From Komagataeibacter xylinus (GTDB taxonomy: Bacteria; Pseudomonadota; Alphaproteobacteria; Acetobacterales; Acetobacteraceae), in contig NZ_CP041348.1 in the NCBI RefSeq assembly GCF_009834365.1, positions 2,083,001 through 2,147,000 of the forward strand: a DNA stretch of 64,000 bases, read 5' to 3'. Positions 55,116 to 64,000 of this stretch are shown in pieces (within the stretch, counting starts at the first letter, position 1; every line of letters begins with the position of its first letter). The position numbers and the translations under genes were made by a program. The notes below the pieces were generated by a model, which saw only the letters and a list, made by a program, of their open reading frames with translations, ran no database searches and was not told the DNA's origin.

Positions 55116-57857
55116 TTACTCCCCAAGCCGTTTGAGCAGCGCAGGCACATGCACCTGGTCCGCCTTGTAGTTGCCGGTCAGGGCATAGATCACGGCATTC
55201 ACGCCAAAACGGTAGGCCGTGACGCGCTGCTCCGCTCCGTCGGGCACGGGGGCGTAGGGCGTATTGCCCGCTTCATCCACCGCCCAGGCATGTGCCCAGT
55301 CATTGCTGCCGATAATGACCGGGCTGACCCCGTCATTGGTGCTGTCGCCCTCCTGCGCCACCCAGACGGGCATGCCATCGTACCGGCCGGGAAAATCATG
55401 CAGCAGGTAGAAGGTGTGCGAGAGCACATGGTGGCTGTCGAGCCGTGTGAGCGGCGGAATGTCCAGTCCCGCCGTCATGCGCCTGAGTGCTGCTGCCGTG
55501 CCCGGCGCCGAGCCGGTATAGCTGCTGGCGTTTTCGGGGGCCGTGGCCGGGTCCTGGCCCTGCGTGTCGATCAGCAGGATGCCGCCGTGGCGCATATAGG
55601 TGTTCAGTGCTGCCGTGCGGGCGGGACTGGTGGGGGCATCGGCCGTTACGGGCCAGTAGATGAGCGGGTAATAGGACAGGTCATCACGCTCCGGCGTTAC
55701 GCCATCGGGGTGGCCCAGCATGGCGGATGTGCGGGCATTGACGTAGTCCGACAGGCCCTGAAGCCCCTCTTTCGATACGTCATCGATCTCCGGATGGCCG
55801 GTTACGATATAGGCCAGCCGGGTTTCGAGTGCGGCACGCGGCACGTCAGGCGGTATGTCGGCCGCCTGTGCGTGAGCACCCGCCATGCCCATGCCGCAGC
55901 ACAGGGCCAAGGCCGCAAGCCTGCGCCACGGCCGCCCGCGCTGCAGGATGCTGACCAGTCCGTCGGCCAGCAGCAGCATGGCGGCCAGCACGAGCAGTGC
56001 CGGCCCGATAGACAGGTCCGCCACCTGCCCGCGCAGGTCGGACACGGTGCCGATGGGGGCCTGGGCTGCTAGCGCTGCCGGGTCATCGCCCACATTGAGC
56101 GCGCGGCGGCTGTTGCGTGGACCATACAGCCCCGGCGGGTGTTCGGGGGTGGGTGCGGTGCGGCCAAACGCATCGGCCCGCAGCGCCTGCGCGCCCGCAG
56201 GGGGCGCGACCAGCGTGCCGTCGCCATCAAGCGCCATGTAGGGGGCGAGCAGGGTGCTGCCAGCGGGTGTTTCGATGCCCGAGGCCTGATCGATCAGATG
56301 CTGGAGCATGCCCACGAACAGCCCCGAAAGCGGCAGGTTCGACCATTCTGCCGTGCTGGTCACATGGAACAGCACGACCTGCCCCGCGCCCAGTGCGGCG
56401 TGGGTGACCAGCGGCGTGCCATCATCCAGCCGTGCCCAGCTATGACTGTCCAGATCGGTGGAAGGCTGGGCCAGTACCTGCCGTGATACCGTAACATCGG
56501 CCGGGATATCCAGATCATGGAATGGCGACGCGGCGGGGAAGGGGGCCAGATGTTCAGGTTTGCTCCATGACATGGCGCCGCCCAGTTCGCGCGTGCCAGC
56601 CATGAGCGGCACGGGCAGGAGCGGGTCGACCTGCGGTTGTGGCGTATCGCCACCGCCGTCCGTGGCATCTGTTCCCTGAATGAGCAGCGGGCCGGCAAAG
56701 CGGATCAGCGTGCCGCCCGCGCGCACCCAGGCTGCGACTTTCTTGCGGGTTTCGGGGCTGCCCAATGTGCCATCTGGCGCGATGATGACCGAAAGCGGGC
56801 GCGCGAGCAGCGTATCAAGGTCGCCCTCGCGCAGTTCGGCGGCGGGTTGCAGCACGCGGCGGAGGTAGAACAGGCTGCCCATGAGCGGCGTATCGGAACT
56901 GCCGGTTGCAATCAGCCCTACGGGGTGCTGGCGCTCGCGCTCGTCAAGCAGCCGGATGCCCGCAGGCCCAGCCATGCCCTCAAGGGAGAGGTGATCGACC
57001 TTGTTGCGTAGCTCGGCGGGCAGGTCGGGGGCGAGATCGGCATGGTCGGCGCCCGCGGGCAGGTTGACCGGCAGCAGGCCGAGCGTGCCGCCGGTTGCGG
57101 TTTCAAGGCGGAGCTGGCCTGTGCGCGGATGATCGCGCGGAACGGTGCGCAGGCGCGTGGCCAGACTGCCCTGCCCACTGGCAGGCGGGGCCAGCAGCAT
57201 GATGTCGGATTGCGGTACCTGCATGTCATGCACCGGGCCAATGGCGGCAAGGGCTGCGGCAAAACCGGTGTCGCCGCCGGTGGCCAGTCCGTCGGCCATG
57301 TAGATGACCGGCCCGCGCCAGCCCTGGCCTGCAAGGGCTGTGAGCGCATGGGTGGCCGCGATCCGGTCGGTGGGCCAGGCACGGGGCAGCATCGGGTCGA
57401 TCTGGCTGCGCAGCAGGTCGGCCTGCGTGGCAGGCTGGACCACAATCGGGTCGAGCGCATCAGTGCGGGCGGTGAGCAGCAGGCGCGCGGTGTGGCCGGT
57501 GCGGGCCAGATGGTCAAGCAGGCCATCAAGCGCGTGGATGCGCTGCGACCACGTGCCTGCCGCAGCCCAGCCGTTATCGAGCACGATCAGGCAGTCGGCA
57601 TCGGGCAGGGCGCCCTGCCCGCGCGGAAAGACCGGCTGCGCCAGCCCCAGCACAAGCCCCAGTACGGCCAGGCAGCGCAGCAGCACGCGCCACAGCGGCG
57701 CGGAGGTTGCATCGGGCGGTGGAGCCGCAAGTGCGGCCAGCAGCCGCATGGGCGGGAAGGACTGCGTGCGCGGCGCGGGCGGGCGGGCATGCAGCAGCCA
57801 CCACACGGCAGGCAGGGCCAGCAGGCCCAGCAGCATCCACGGTGCCAGCAGGATCAT
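55116..57857 (-). CDS. BatA-like/DUF4159 double-domain membrane protein
   Basis: 913 residues. The N-terminus MILLAPWMLLGLLALPAVWWLLH plus a second TM at about 58-77 is the BatA/aerotolerance-type start. A VWA-like domain follows, but its MIDAS is degenerate (DCLIVLDNGWAAAG, DNGWA in place of DxSxS). A central amidotransferase-like region and further TM segments (about 625-670) lead to a C-terminal DUF4159 domain (LAYIVTGHPEIDDVSKEGL, GGILLIDTQG, NDWAHAWAVDEAGN). Overlaps the DUF58 gene by 4 bp. The domain order is standard for alphaproteobacterial MoxR clusters. Confidence 0.83.
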   Translation of the reverse strand: MILLAPWMLLGLLALPAVWWLLHARPPAPRTQSFPPMRLLAALAAPPPDATSAPLWRVLLRCLAVLGLVLGLAQPVFPRGQGALPDADCLIVLDNGWAAAGTWSQRIHALDGLLDHLARTGHTARLLLTARTDALDPIVVQPATQADLLRSQIDPMLPRAWPTDRIAATHALTALAGQGWRGPVIYMADGLATGGDTGFAAALAAIGPVHDMQVPQSDIMLLAPPASGQGSLATRLRTVPRDHPRTGQLRLETATGGTLGLLPVNLPAGADHADLAPDLPAELRNKVDHLSLEGMAGPAGIRLLDERERQHPVGLIATGSSDTPLMGSLFYLRRVLQPAAELREGDLDTLLARPLSVIIAPDGTLGSPETRKKVAAWVRAGGTLIRFAGPLLIQGTDATDGGGDTPQPQVDPLLPVPLMAGTRELGGAMSWSKPEHLAPFPAASPFHDLDIPADVTVSRQVLAQPSTDLDSHSWARLDDGTPLVTHAALGAGQVVLFHVTSTAEWSNLPLSGLFVGMLQHLIDQASGIETPAGSTLLAPYMALDGDGTLVAPPAGAQALRADAFGRTAPTPEHPPGLYGPRNSRRALNVGDDPAALAAQAPIGTVSDLRGQVADLSIGPALLVLAAMLLLADGLVSILQRGRPWRRLAALALCCGMGMAGAHAQAADIPPDVPRAALETRLAYIVTGHPEIDDVSKEGLQGLSDYVNARTSAMLGHPDGVTPERDDLSYYPLIYWPVTADAPTSPARTAALNTYMRHGGILLIDTQGQDPATAPENASSYTGSAPGTAAALRRMTAGLDIPPLTRLDSHHVLSHTFYLLHDFPGRYDGMPVWVAQEGDSTNDGVSPVIIGSNDWAHAWAVDEAGNTPYAPVPDGAEQRVTAYRFGVNAVIYALTGNYKADQVHVPALLKRLGE

Positions 57858-58855
57858 GCCCGTCCTCCCGCCCCGAGCAGGGTATGCAGCGCCATCAGCG
57901 CCGCAAGCGGCGGCTGGTCAGTCATGTGCACTACGGGCGGGCTGCCTGCGGCGGTGCATAGCGTGCGTAGCTGCGCCTGATGGCGCTGCCAGATCACGGC
58001 ATAGTCCTGTTGCAGCGTGGGGCTGCCATAAAGCAGGCGGTCCGCGTCCTCCTCCATCCCGGTGAAGCGCGTTGGACCGGCATAGGGCAGGGTGGTCTCC
58101 GCCGGGTCTATGGTCTCCACCAGCGTGGCGGTGGCCTGACACGCGGCAAGCTGGCGCAGGAAAGCCTCAAGCTGCCCGGGTGGGTACAGCCCGTCGCCAA
58201 ACAGCAGCACGTGGCTGCGGGCGGGGATGGCTGTGGTCAGCGGCAGGTCTGGCGCATCGGGCGCCTGGCGCAGGGCGGCCAGCAGCGCATGGGCCATCTG
58301 TTCCAGTGCGCGATGGCCGTGCAGGCGCAGCGGCGCAGTTGTTGGGTTGGTGGCCAGCAGGCGGATCTGCTCGCCCTGGCGTAACATCATGGCCGCACTG
58401 GCCAGTGCCAGCAAAAAGGCCCGCTCGGCCTTGGGCGGCAGGGCGGGATCGGAATGCCAGCGCATGGAGGCACTATTATCGCACCAGATGCATATGGTGT
58501 GCGGGGTCTGTGCTTCGCGCTCACGAACGAAGGCCCGGTCGCTCCGTGCCGACTGCCGCCAGTCAATGGCACTGGCCGCCTCGCCCTGTGTGGCGGGACG
58601 GTATTGCCAGAATTCGTCGCCCTGGCCTGCCCTGCGCCGCGCATGGCTGCCCTGGCCCACGGTGCGGGCAAGGCGTTCGGCGGCAACAAGCAGGGCGGGC
58701 AGCCTGCCTGCCAGGTCATCGGCCAGCGCGGTGGCGGTGATGGCGTTGCGCGGCAGGAACGCAGCTTCCGCCGCCTCCGGCGCGGGGCGTGACGTGCCGG
58801 GCGCACGGGCGGCATTCGGGATCAGCCGCGACAGGAAGGAGGGAAGGGCGGCCAA
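57854..58855 (-). CDS. DUF58 domain protein
   Basis: 333 residues. DUF58 proteins accompany MoxR ATPases and look like VWA proteins. The core is GDEFWQYRPATQGEAASAIDWRQSARSD (key YRPA and IDWRQSAR), followed by a MIDAS-like CIWCDNSASM. It starts 2 bp after the moxR stop and overlaps the next gene by 4 bp. Unlike longer homologues, it has no clear TM segment, so it is probably cytoplasmic and the direct MoxR partner. Confidence 0.87.
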   Translation of the reverse strand: MAALPSFLSRLIPNAARAPGTSRPAPEAAEAAFLPRNAITATALADDLAGRLPALLVAAERLARTVGQGSHARRRAGQGDEFWQYRPATQGEAASAIDWRQSARSDRAFVREREAQTPHTICIWCDNSASMRWHSDPALPPKAERAFLLALASAAMMLRQGEQIRLLATNPTTAPLRLHGHRALEQMAHALLAALRQAPDAPDLPLTTAIPARSHVLLFGDGLYPPGQLEAFLRQLAACQATATLVETIDPAETTLPYAGPTRFTGMEEDADRLLYGSPTLQQDYAVIWQRHQAQLRTLCTAAGSPPVVHMTDQPPLAALMALHTLLGAGGRA

Positions 58856-58857
58856 TG

Positions 58858-59910
<1,053 letters not shown>

Positions 59911-60004
59911 TCCAACAGTCTGACAGGTCCGGGGGTTTCATCAAGCCGGTGTTGATCCCTATATCAAGTCCAGCAGCTTCCATAGTGTCGGGTTAACGCA
60001 ATTG

Positions 60005-60574
60005 ATGGACGATTTCGAGACAGGACAGAACCCGCCGGCCCGCGCGCCGGGGCAGGCGGGAACATGCGGCGCGCTGCCGTTCGTGATCAGGCGTGACGGA
60101 ACGTGGCTGTACCGTGGCTCCCCCATCCGTCGCAAGCCGATGGTCTGCCTGTTCGCCTCCACCCTGCGGCGCGACGCGCAGGGTGGCTTCAGGCTCCAGA
60201 CCCCGGTGGAGCAGGGCACGATCGAGGTGGAGGATGCCCCGTTTGTGGCCAACCACCTTGAGTGGCATGGCTGCGGGCGGGGGCAGGTGCTCTCGTTTCG
60301 CACCAATGTTGATCAGGTAATCTGCGCAGGCCCCGACCACCCGATTCGATGTGACTGGAACGTGCCGTGCGAAGGTTGCGGCACCGGCCCCGTGCCCTAC
60401 CTGCATGTGCGCGATGGCGATGGTGTGCTACCCATCGAGGCCCGCATCGCCCGGCCCGTCTATTACGAGCTCGCCGCCCTTGCGGTGGAGGGGCACTGCC
60501 AGGGCGTGCCCTGCCTTGGCGTGTGGAGCCAGCATGTGTTCTTCCCGCTTTCCGCCATGGAGGCGGCTTCATGA
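60005..60574 (+). CDS. DUF1285 family protein
   Basis: 189 residues, ATG at 60005 (TTG at 60002 is one codon upstream). FVIRRDGTWLYRGSPIRRKPMVCLFASTLRRD is the family's start (key DGTWLYRGSPI), and VAGHQ-like core is replaced by DQVICAGPDHPIRCDW. Four Cys in the stretch CEGCGTG and later GHCQGVPCLG are unusual enough to note. The function is unknown; the gene next to a MoxR cluster and cca is a common alphaproteobacterial order. Overlaps cca by 4 bp. Confidence 0.86.
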   Translation: MDDFETGQNPPARAPGQAGTCGALPFVIRRDGTWLYRGSPIRRKPMVCLFASTLRRDAQGGFRLQTPVEQGTIEVEDAPFVANHLEWHGCGRGQVLSFRTNVDQVICAGPDHPIRCDWNVPCEGCGTGPVPYLHVRDGDGVLPIEARIARPVYYELAALAVEGHCQGVPCLGVWSQHVFFPLSAMEAAS

Positions 60575-61794
60575 CCAGCCCGCTCGCCACGCTGGCCCAC
60601 GCCATGCCCGATGTGCTGGAACAGCTTGGCCGGATCTGGACCATCATCCCCGATGCAAGACTGGTGGGCGGCGCCGTGCGCGACCTGCTGCGCGGGCAGG
60701 CGGTGGCCGATATCGACCTGGCCTGCGCGGCCCCCCCCGATGTGGTGATGGCGAAGCTGAAGGCTGCTGGCGTGAAAGTGGTGCCCACGGGTCTTGCGCA
60801 TGGCACGGTCACCGCCGTCATCGACCGCCGCCCCTTCGAGATCACGACCCTGCGGCGCGATGAGGAAACCGATGGCCGCCACGCCACCGTAGCCTGGACA
60901 CAGGACTGGCGCGAGGATGCGGCAAGGCGTGACTTCACCATCAACGCCATGTCGTGTGACAGCGCGGGCGTGGTGCATGACTATTTTGGCGGGCAGGCTG
61001 ATCTGGCGGCAGGGCGGGTGCGTTTTGTGGGCGATGCCCGCCTGCGCATTACCGAGGATGCGTTGCGGATCCTGCGCTTCTTCCGCTTTCAGGCCCGTTA
61101 TGGTCGCGCAGAGCCTGACCCGCAGGCAATCAACGCCATAACGGCTCTCGCTGGCCTGATCGGCCGCCTCTCGGTCGAGCGGATATGGTCGGAGCTGCGG
61201 CGCATCCTGACAGGCCCTGAAGTGGTGCGTACCTTGCAGCAGATGCATGATTGCGGCGTGCTGGCGCATGTTTTGCCCGAAGGCTGCGCCATTGCCCGCC
61301 TTGAGCGCCTGCTGGCCTGCGGCGCGCCTCATGATGAGGCAGTGCTGCTTCTGGCAGCGCTGCTGGCGGGTGACGGGCGTGAGGTGGCGCGGCGGCTGAA
61401 GCTGTCGCGTGCGGAGGGCGGGGCGCTGGCCCGTACGCGCGGTATGCCTGTGCCGTGTCCCGGCCTTGATGGCGCTGCCACCCTGCGCCTGCTGGCCGAC
61501 CATGCCCCGCGCGACCTGATCTGGCGCGCATGGCTGCGGCAGGCGGACGTGCTGGGCCACCCCGATACCGCATGGGACGCCCTGCGCCACCAGCTTGCGC
61601 ACACGCAGCCCCCGGTCTTTCCGCTCAATGGTGGTGACGTGATGAATGCTGGCTGCCCGCCCGGTGCCGCGGTGGGGCAGGTGCTGGGGCAGGTGCGGCA
61701 CTGGTGGCTGGAAAACGGCTGTGCGCCGGACCATGCCGCCTGCATCGCACGGCTGCGCGCCGTGCTGGCTGAAGGTGGCGTACGCGCGACATAA
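60571..61794 (+). CDS. cca: CCA-adding tRNA nucleotidyltransferase / poly(A) polymerase-type protein
   Basis: Adds or repairs the 3' CCA of tRNA. 407 residues from the ATG at 60571, which overlaps the DUF1285 stop (ATGA); a longer open frame upstream lies inside that gene. Class II nucleotidyltransferase: GGAVRDLLRGQ, catalytic DIDLAC (two Asp), RRDFTINAMS and EDALRILRFFRFQARYG (key EDALRILR). C-terminal part helical and variable. Class II A-adding enzymes and poly(A) polymerases look alike, so full CCA activity is likely but not certain. Confidence 0.93.
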   Translation: MTSPLATLAHAMPDVLEQLGRIWTIIPDARLVGGAVRDLLRGQAVADIDLACAAPPDVVMAKLKAAGVKVVPTGLAHGTVTAVIDRRPFEITTLRRDEETDGRHATVAWTQDWREDAARRDFTINAMSCDSAGVVHDYFGGQADLAAGRVRFVGDARLRITEDALRILRFFRFQARYGRAEPDPQAINAITALAGLIGRLSVERIWSELRRILTGPEVVRTLQQMHDCGVLAHVLPEGCAIARLERLLACGAPHDEAVLLLAALLAGDGREVARRLKLSRAEGGALARTRGMPVPCPGLDGAATLRLLADHAPRDLIWRAWLRQADVLGHPDTAWDALRHQLAHTQPPVFPLNGGDVMNAGCPPGAAVGQVLGQVRHWWLENGCAPDHAACIARLRAVLAEGGVRAT

Positions 61795-61811
61795 TTTGTA
61801 ACCGCATGTCG

Positions 61812-61831
61812 CGGCGCTTTGTTTTGCGCCG
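61812..61831 (+). terminator. Hairpin between cca and the ABC exporter
   Basis: CGGCGC (61812-61817), loop TTTGTTTT, GCGCCG (61826-61831), with no T-run after it. It lies 18 bp after the cca stop and before the favoured exporter start at 61854. Weak terminator or leader structure. Confidence 0.33.
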
Positions 61832-61853
61832 GCTTGCGGCTATAGGCCGATTG

Positions 61854-63638
61854 ATGAACGCAATAAAAATGACCGCGCCGGATCGTGCGGCGGCGCCTGA
61901 TGCAACGGTGTCGTCACGCCGCCTCATGCGGCGGCTGTGGCGCGAGGAGCTGGCCTGCCACAAGCTGCGTATTCTGGCGGTCATGGTGCTGACGGCGCTC
62001 ATGGCCATATTCAGCGCGCTCTACCCGCTGGTGATCCAGCGCGCGCTCGACATGTTTGCCGATCATGATCCCCGCATCCTCTATCAGGTGCCCATTCTTG
62101 TGGTGGTGATTACGGTGGCCAAGGCCATCTCGCAGTACGGGCAGTCGATTGCGGTGCAGTCGCTGGTGCTGCTGGTGATCCGGGGCCTGCAGGGGCGCAT
62201 GTTCCATCATCTGGTCAAGGCCGATATCTCGCGCATCGAAACCGAGGCTCCGGCCCAGATCGCGGCCCGCTTCACCACCGATGCCGTCTCGATTCGCGAG
62301 GCCATGGTCCGCGCCACCAATGCGCTGGGCGATGCGGTGACCGTGGTGGGGCTGATCGCCTCCATGCTGTACATGGACTGGGAACTCAGCCTGATCGCCG
62401 CCGTGCTCTACCCCATCGCCGCCCTGCCGGTACGCAGGCTTGGCAAGCGGCTGCGGCGGGAATCCGGCGGCGTGAATGAACAGATTGGCGAGACCAGCGC
62501 CATGCTGGCCGAAAGTTTTGGCCAGTCGCGCACCATCCGCGTCTACCGGCTTGAAACCGAGGAGGAAGGCCGCGCCGCCCGCACGCTCGACATCCTGCAT
62601 GACCGCCTGCTGCGCATTGCGCGGGGGCGTGCGCGCGTGGACCCGATGCTTGAGGTGCTTGGCGGCGTAGCGGTGGCTGCCGTGCTGGGCTTTGCGGGCT
62701 GGCGGGCTACGCAGGGCGGCGCCACGCTGGGCGATTTTTCAGGCTTTGTGGCCGCCCTGCTGCTTGCCGCCCGCCCGCTGCGCGCGCTCGGCACGCTCAA
62801 CATCGCCCTGCAGGAAGGGCTTGGCGGCCTGCAGCGCGTATTTGACGTGATTGACGAGCCCGTGGCCGTGGCCGAGGCACCCGATGCGGTGGGGCTGCCC
62901 GCAGGCGGCGGCGACCTGCGCTTCGAGCAGGTGGCCTTTCGCTACCCCGATGGGCGCATGGGGCTGAACGGGCTGGATTTTGTGGCCGCCCCTGGCCTGA
63001 CCGTGGCTCTTGTCGGCCCATCAGGGGCGGGCAAGTCGACCGCGCTTTCGCTCATTCCACGCCTGCATGATGTCACCAGCGGGCGCATCACGCTTGACGG
63101 GGTGGACCTGCGCCGCCTGATCCTGGCCGACCTGCGCGATGCCATTGCCTATGTCAGCCAGGATACGCTCCTGTTCGACCTGCCGGTGATCGACAATATC
63201 CGCATGGGCAACCCCAGGGCTACTGATGCGCAGGTGCATGAAGCAGCCCGGGCGGCTGCGGCCGATACATTCATTCAGGCCCTGCCACAGGGTTATGCCA
63301 CCGTGGTCGGCCCCGGCGGGCAGCGGCTTTCGGGCGGGCAGCGGCAGCGCGTGGCGCTGGCCCGCGCCCTGCTGCGCAACCCGCGCGTGCTGCTGCTTGA
63401 TGAGGCGACCAGCGCGCTCGATAGCGAAAGCGAGGCCATCGTGCAGCAGGCGCTCACCCATCTGCGCCAAGGGCGCACGACCATTGTGGTGGCGCATAGG
63501 CTTTCCACCGTGCGCTCGGCGGATCTGGTGGTGGTGGTCGCGCAGGGGCAGGCGGTGGAATGCGGCACGCATGATGCGCTGATGGAGCACGATGGCCTGT
63601 ACGCCCGCATGGTACGCAATCAGGCCTTCACGCTCTGA
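61854..63638 (+). CDS. ABC exporter, MsbA/multidrug type (fused TMD-NBD)
   Basis: Half-transporter that should work as a homodimer, exporting lipids or drugs. 594 residues from the ATG at 61854 (MNAIKMTAPDRAA); the frame is open to 61806, but that start would include a hairpin and has no Shine-Dalgarno sequence. Six TM segments lie in the first 310 residues or so, with the family's FFHLL-type coupling region (MFHHLVKADISRIE). The NBD has Walker A GPSGAGKST, signature LSGGQRQR, Walker B VLLLDEATSALD and the switch His in VVAHRLST. MsbA is the closest type, but the true substrate is not determined. Confidence 0.9.
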   Translation: MNAIKMTAPDRAAAPDATVSSRRLMRRLWREELACHKLRILAVMVLTALMAIFSALYPLVIQRALDMFADHDPRILYQVPILVVVITVAKAISQYGQSIAVQSLVLLVIRGLQGRMFHHLVKADISRIETEAPAQIAARFTTDAVSIREAMVRATNALGDAVTVVGLIASMLYMDWELSLIAAVLYPIAALPVRRLGKRLRRESGGVNEQIGETSAMLAESFGQSRTIRVYRLETEEEGRAARTLDILHDRLLRIARGRARVDPMLEVLGGVAVAAVLGFAGWRATQGGATLGDFSGFVAALLLAARPLRALGTLNIALQEGLGGLQRVFDVIDEPVAVAEAPDAVGLPAGGGDLRFEQVAFRYPDGRMGLNGLDFVAAPGLTVALVGPSGAGKSTALSLIPRLHDVTSGRITLDGVDLRRLILADLRDAIAYVSQDTLLFDLPVIDNIRMGNPRATDAQVHEAARAAAADTFIQALPQGYATVVGPGGQRLSGGQRQRVALARALLRNPRVLLLDEATSALDSESEAIVQQALTHLRQGRTTIVVAHRLSTVRSADLVVVVAQGQAVECGTHDALMEHDGLYARMVRNQAFTL

Positions 63639-63704
63639 CATGACAGGCGAATGTGCACTTGGGCCGGGGTTGGCGGTTGAAGTGTGGCAAGCTTCGTGCA
63701 ATGG

Positions 63705-63727
63705 ATTGACCGACCCGTTCGGTCAAT
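63705..63727. promoter_or_regulatory. TetR-type operator
   Basis: ATTGACCGA (63705-63713), 5-bp centre, TCGGTCAAT (63719-63727): perfect 9-bp arms, 54 bp before the start of the EmrA/HlyD-like gene. This is the shape and sequence type bound by many TetR/AcrR repressors. No repressor gene is visible upstream; it may lie downstream of the window. Confidence 0.62.
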
Positions 63728-63780
63728 GCGCGAAATGACAGGATCAGGGGCTGCAATCAAGTTGATGATGAGGAAAGCTG

Positions 63781-64000
63781 ATGGCCGCGGACGAAGGCAA
63801 CGCACCTGAAGACGGACAGGACAAAAAGAAAAAGGAAGTATCGCCGCGCCGCAAGCTGATCCTGATCGGTATTGCCGTGGCGGTTGTGGTGCTTGGCGCG
63901 CTCTACTGGTTCCTGCACCGCAACGAGGTGGAAACCGATGACGCCTTTACCGCAGGCCGCGCCGTGGCGGTGGCCCCCCATGTGTCCGGCTACGTGACCG
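63781..64000 (+). CDS. EmrA/HlyD-like membrane fusion protein, 3' end outside window
   Basis: Only the first 73 residues are present. A charged cytoplasmic start (MAADEGNAPEDGQDKKKKE) is followed by one membrane anchor (about residues 26-44) and the typical EmrA segment EVETDDAFTAGRAVAVAPHVSGYV, which opens the lipoyl domain. AGGAA lies 6 bp before the ATG. EmrA proteins join an MFS pump to an outer membrane channel, so an EmrB-type gene is expected just beyond the window. Likely controlled through the palindrome at 63705-63727. Confidence 0.85.
   Translation, partial: MAADEGNAPEDGQDKKKKEVSPRRKLILIGIAVAVVVLGALYWFLHRNEVETDDAFTAGRAVAVAPHVSGYVT

Noticed and set aside
60367..60570. Longer N-terminus for the CCA-adding enzyme
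   Set aside because: The extra 68 residues are Arg/Pro/Ala-rich shadow sequence of the DUF1285 gene; the ATGA overlap start fits the family.

Overview
The window is a GC-rich chromosomal segment of an alphaproteobacterium. The gene order, the CcrM-type methyltransferase, DUF1285 next to the CCA-adding enzyme, the RpoA N-terminus and the many drug exporters fit an acetic acid bacterium (Acetobacteraceae, probably Komagataeibacter/Gluconacetobacter-like). That placement rests on recognising protein sequences, not on a search. I see no tRNA, rRNA, insertion sequence, prophage or CRISPR array.

Layout. (1) 1-5656: a tripartite RND efflux operon (permease cut by the window edge, membrane fusion protein, outer membrane factor). 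(2) 5763-33881: a nearly continuous transcription/translation block on the + strand: rplK-rplA-rplJ-rplL-rpoB-rpoC, rpsL-rpsG-tuf, the S10 and spc clusters rpsJ to rplO, secY-adk, and rpsM-rpsK-rpoA-rplQ, closed by a strong terminator at 33903-33929. fusA is absent between rpsG and tuf, and secE-nusG are absent before rplK. (3) 34147-37370: an SsuABC-like ABC importer, a small CsbD-like membrane protein and a 58-residue DUF1328 protein, ending in a bidirectional terminator. (4) 37434-48427, minus strand: a second RND system (mdtA-mdtB-mdtC-like plus outer membrane factor) and a DHA2-type MFS exporter. (5) 48513-52036, plus strand: a second CsbD-like protein, rnhB, ccrM and a D12-class adenine methyltransferase. 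(6) 52119-59910, minus strand: an exported ankyrin protein and a MoxR-DUF58-BatA/DUF4159-VWA cluster. (7) 60005-64000, plus strand: DUF1285, cca, an MsbA-like ABC exporter and the start of an EmrA/HlyD-like protein behind a TetR-type palindrome.

Most notable non-coding signals: the rnhB-ccrM leader packs six GANTC sites (the CcrM target) into 125 bp, two of them in the arms of a perfect 14-bp inverted repeat just before the Shine-Dalgarno sequence. Three putative ribosomal-operon promoters (before rplK, rpsL and rpsM) share a GC-rich discriminator with core CGCGCC. A large nested palindrome lies before secY, three tandem hairpins lie before rpoA, and two halves of a likely intergenic repeat bracket the ankyrin gene.

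Together the window joins growth-rate-controlled housekeeping genes, at least three exporters that would suit life in ethanol and acid, and a DNA-methylation module whose own control region looks methylation-responsive.
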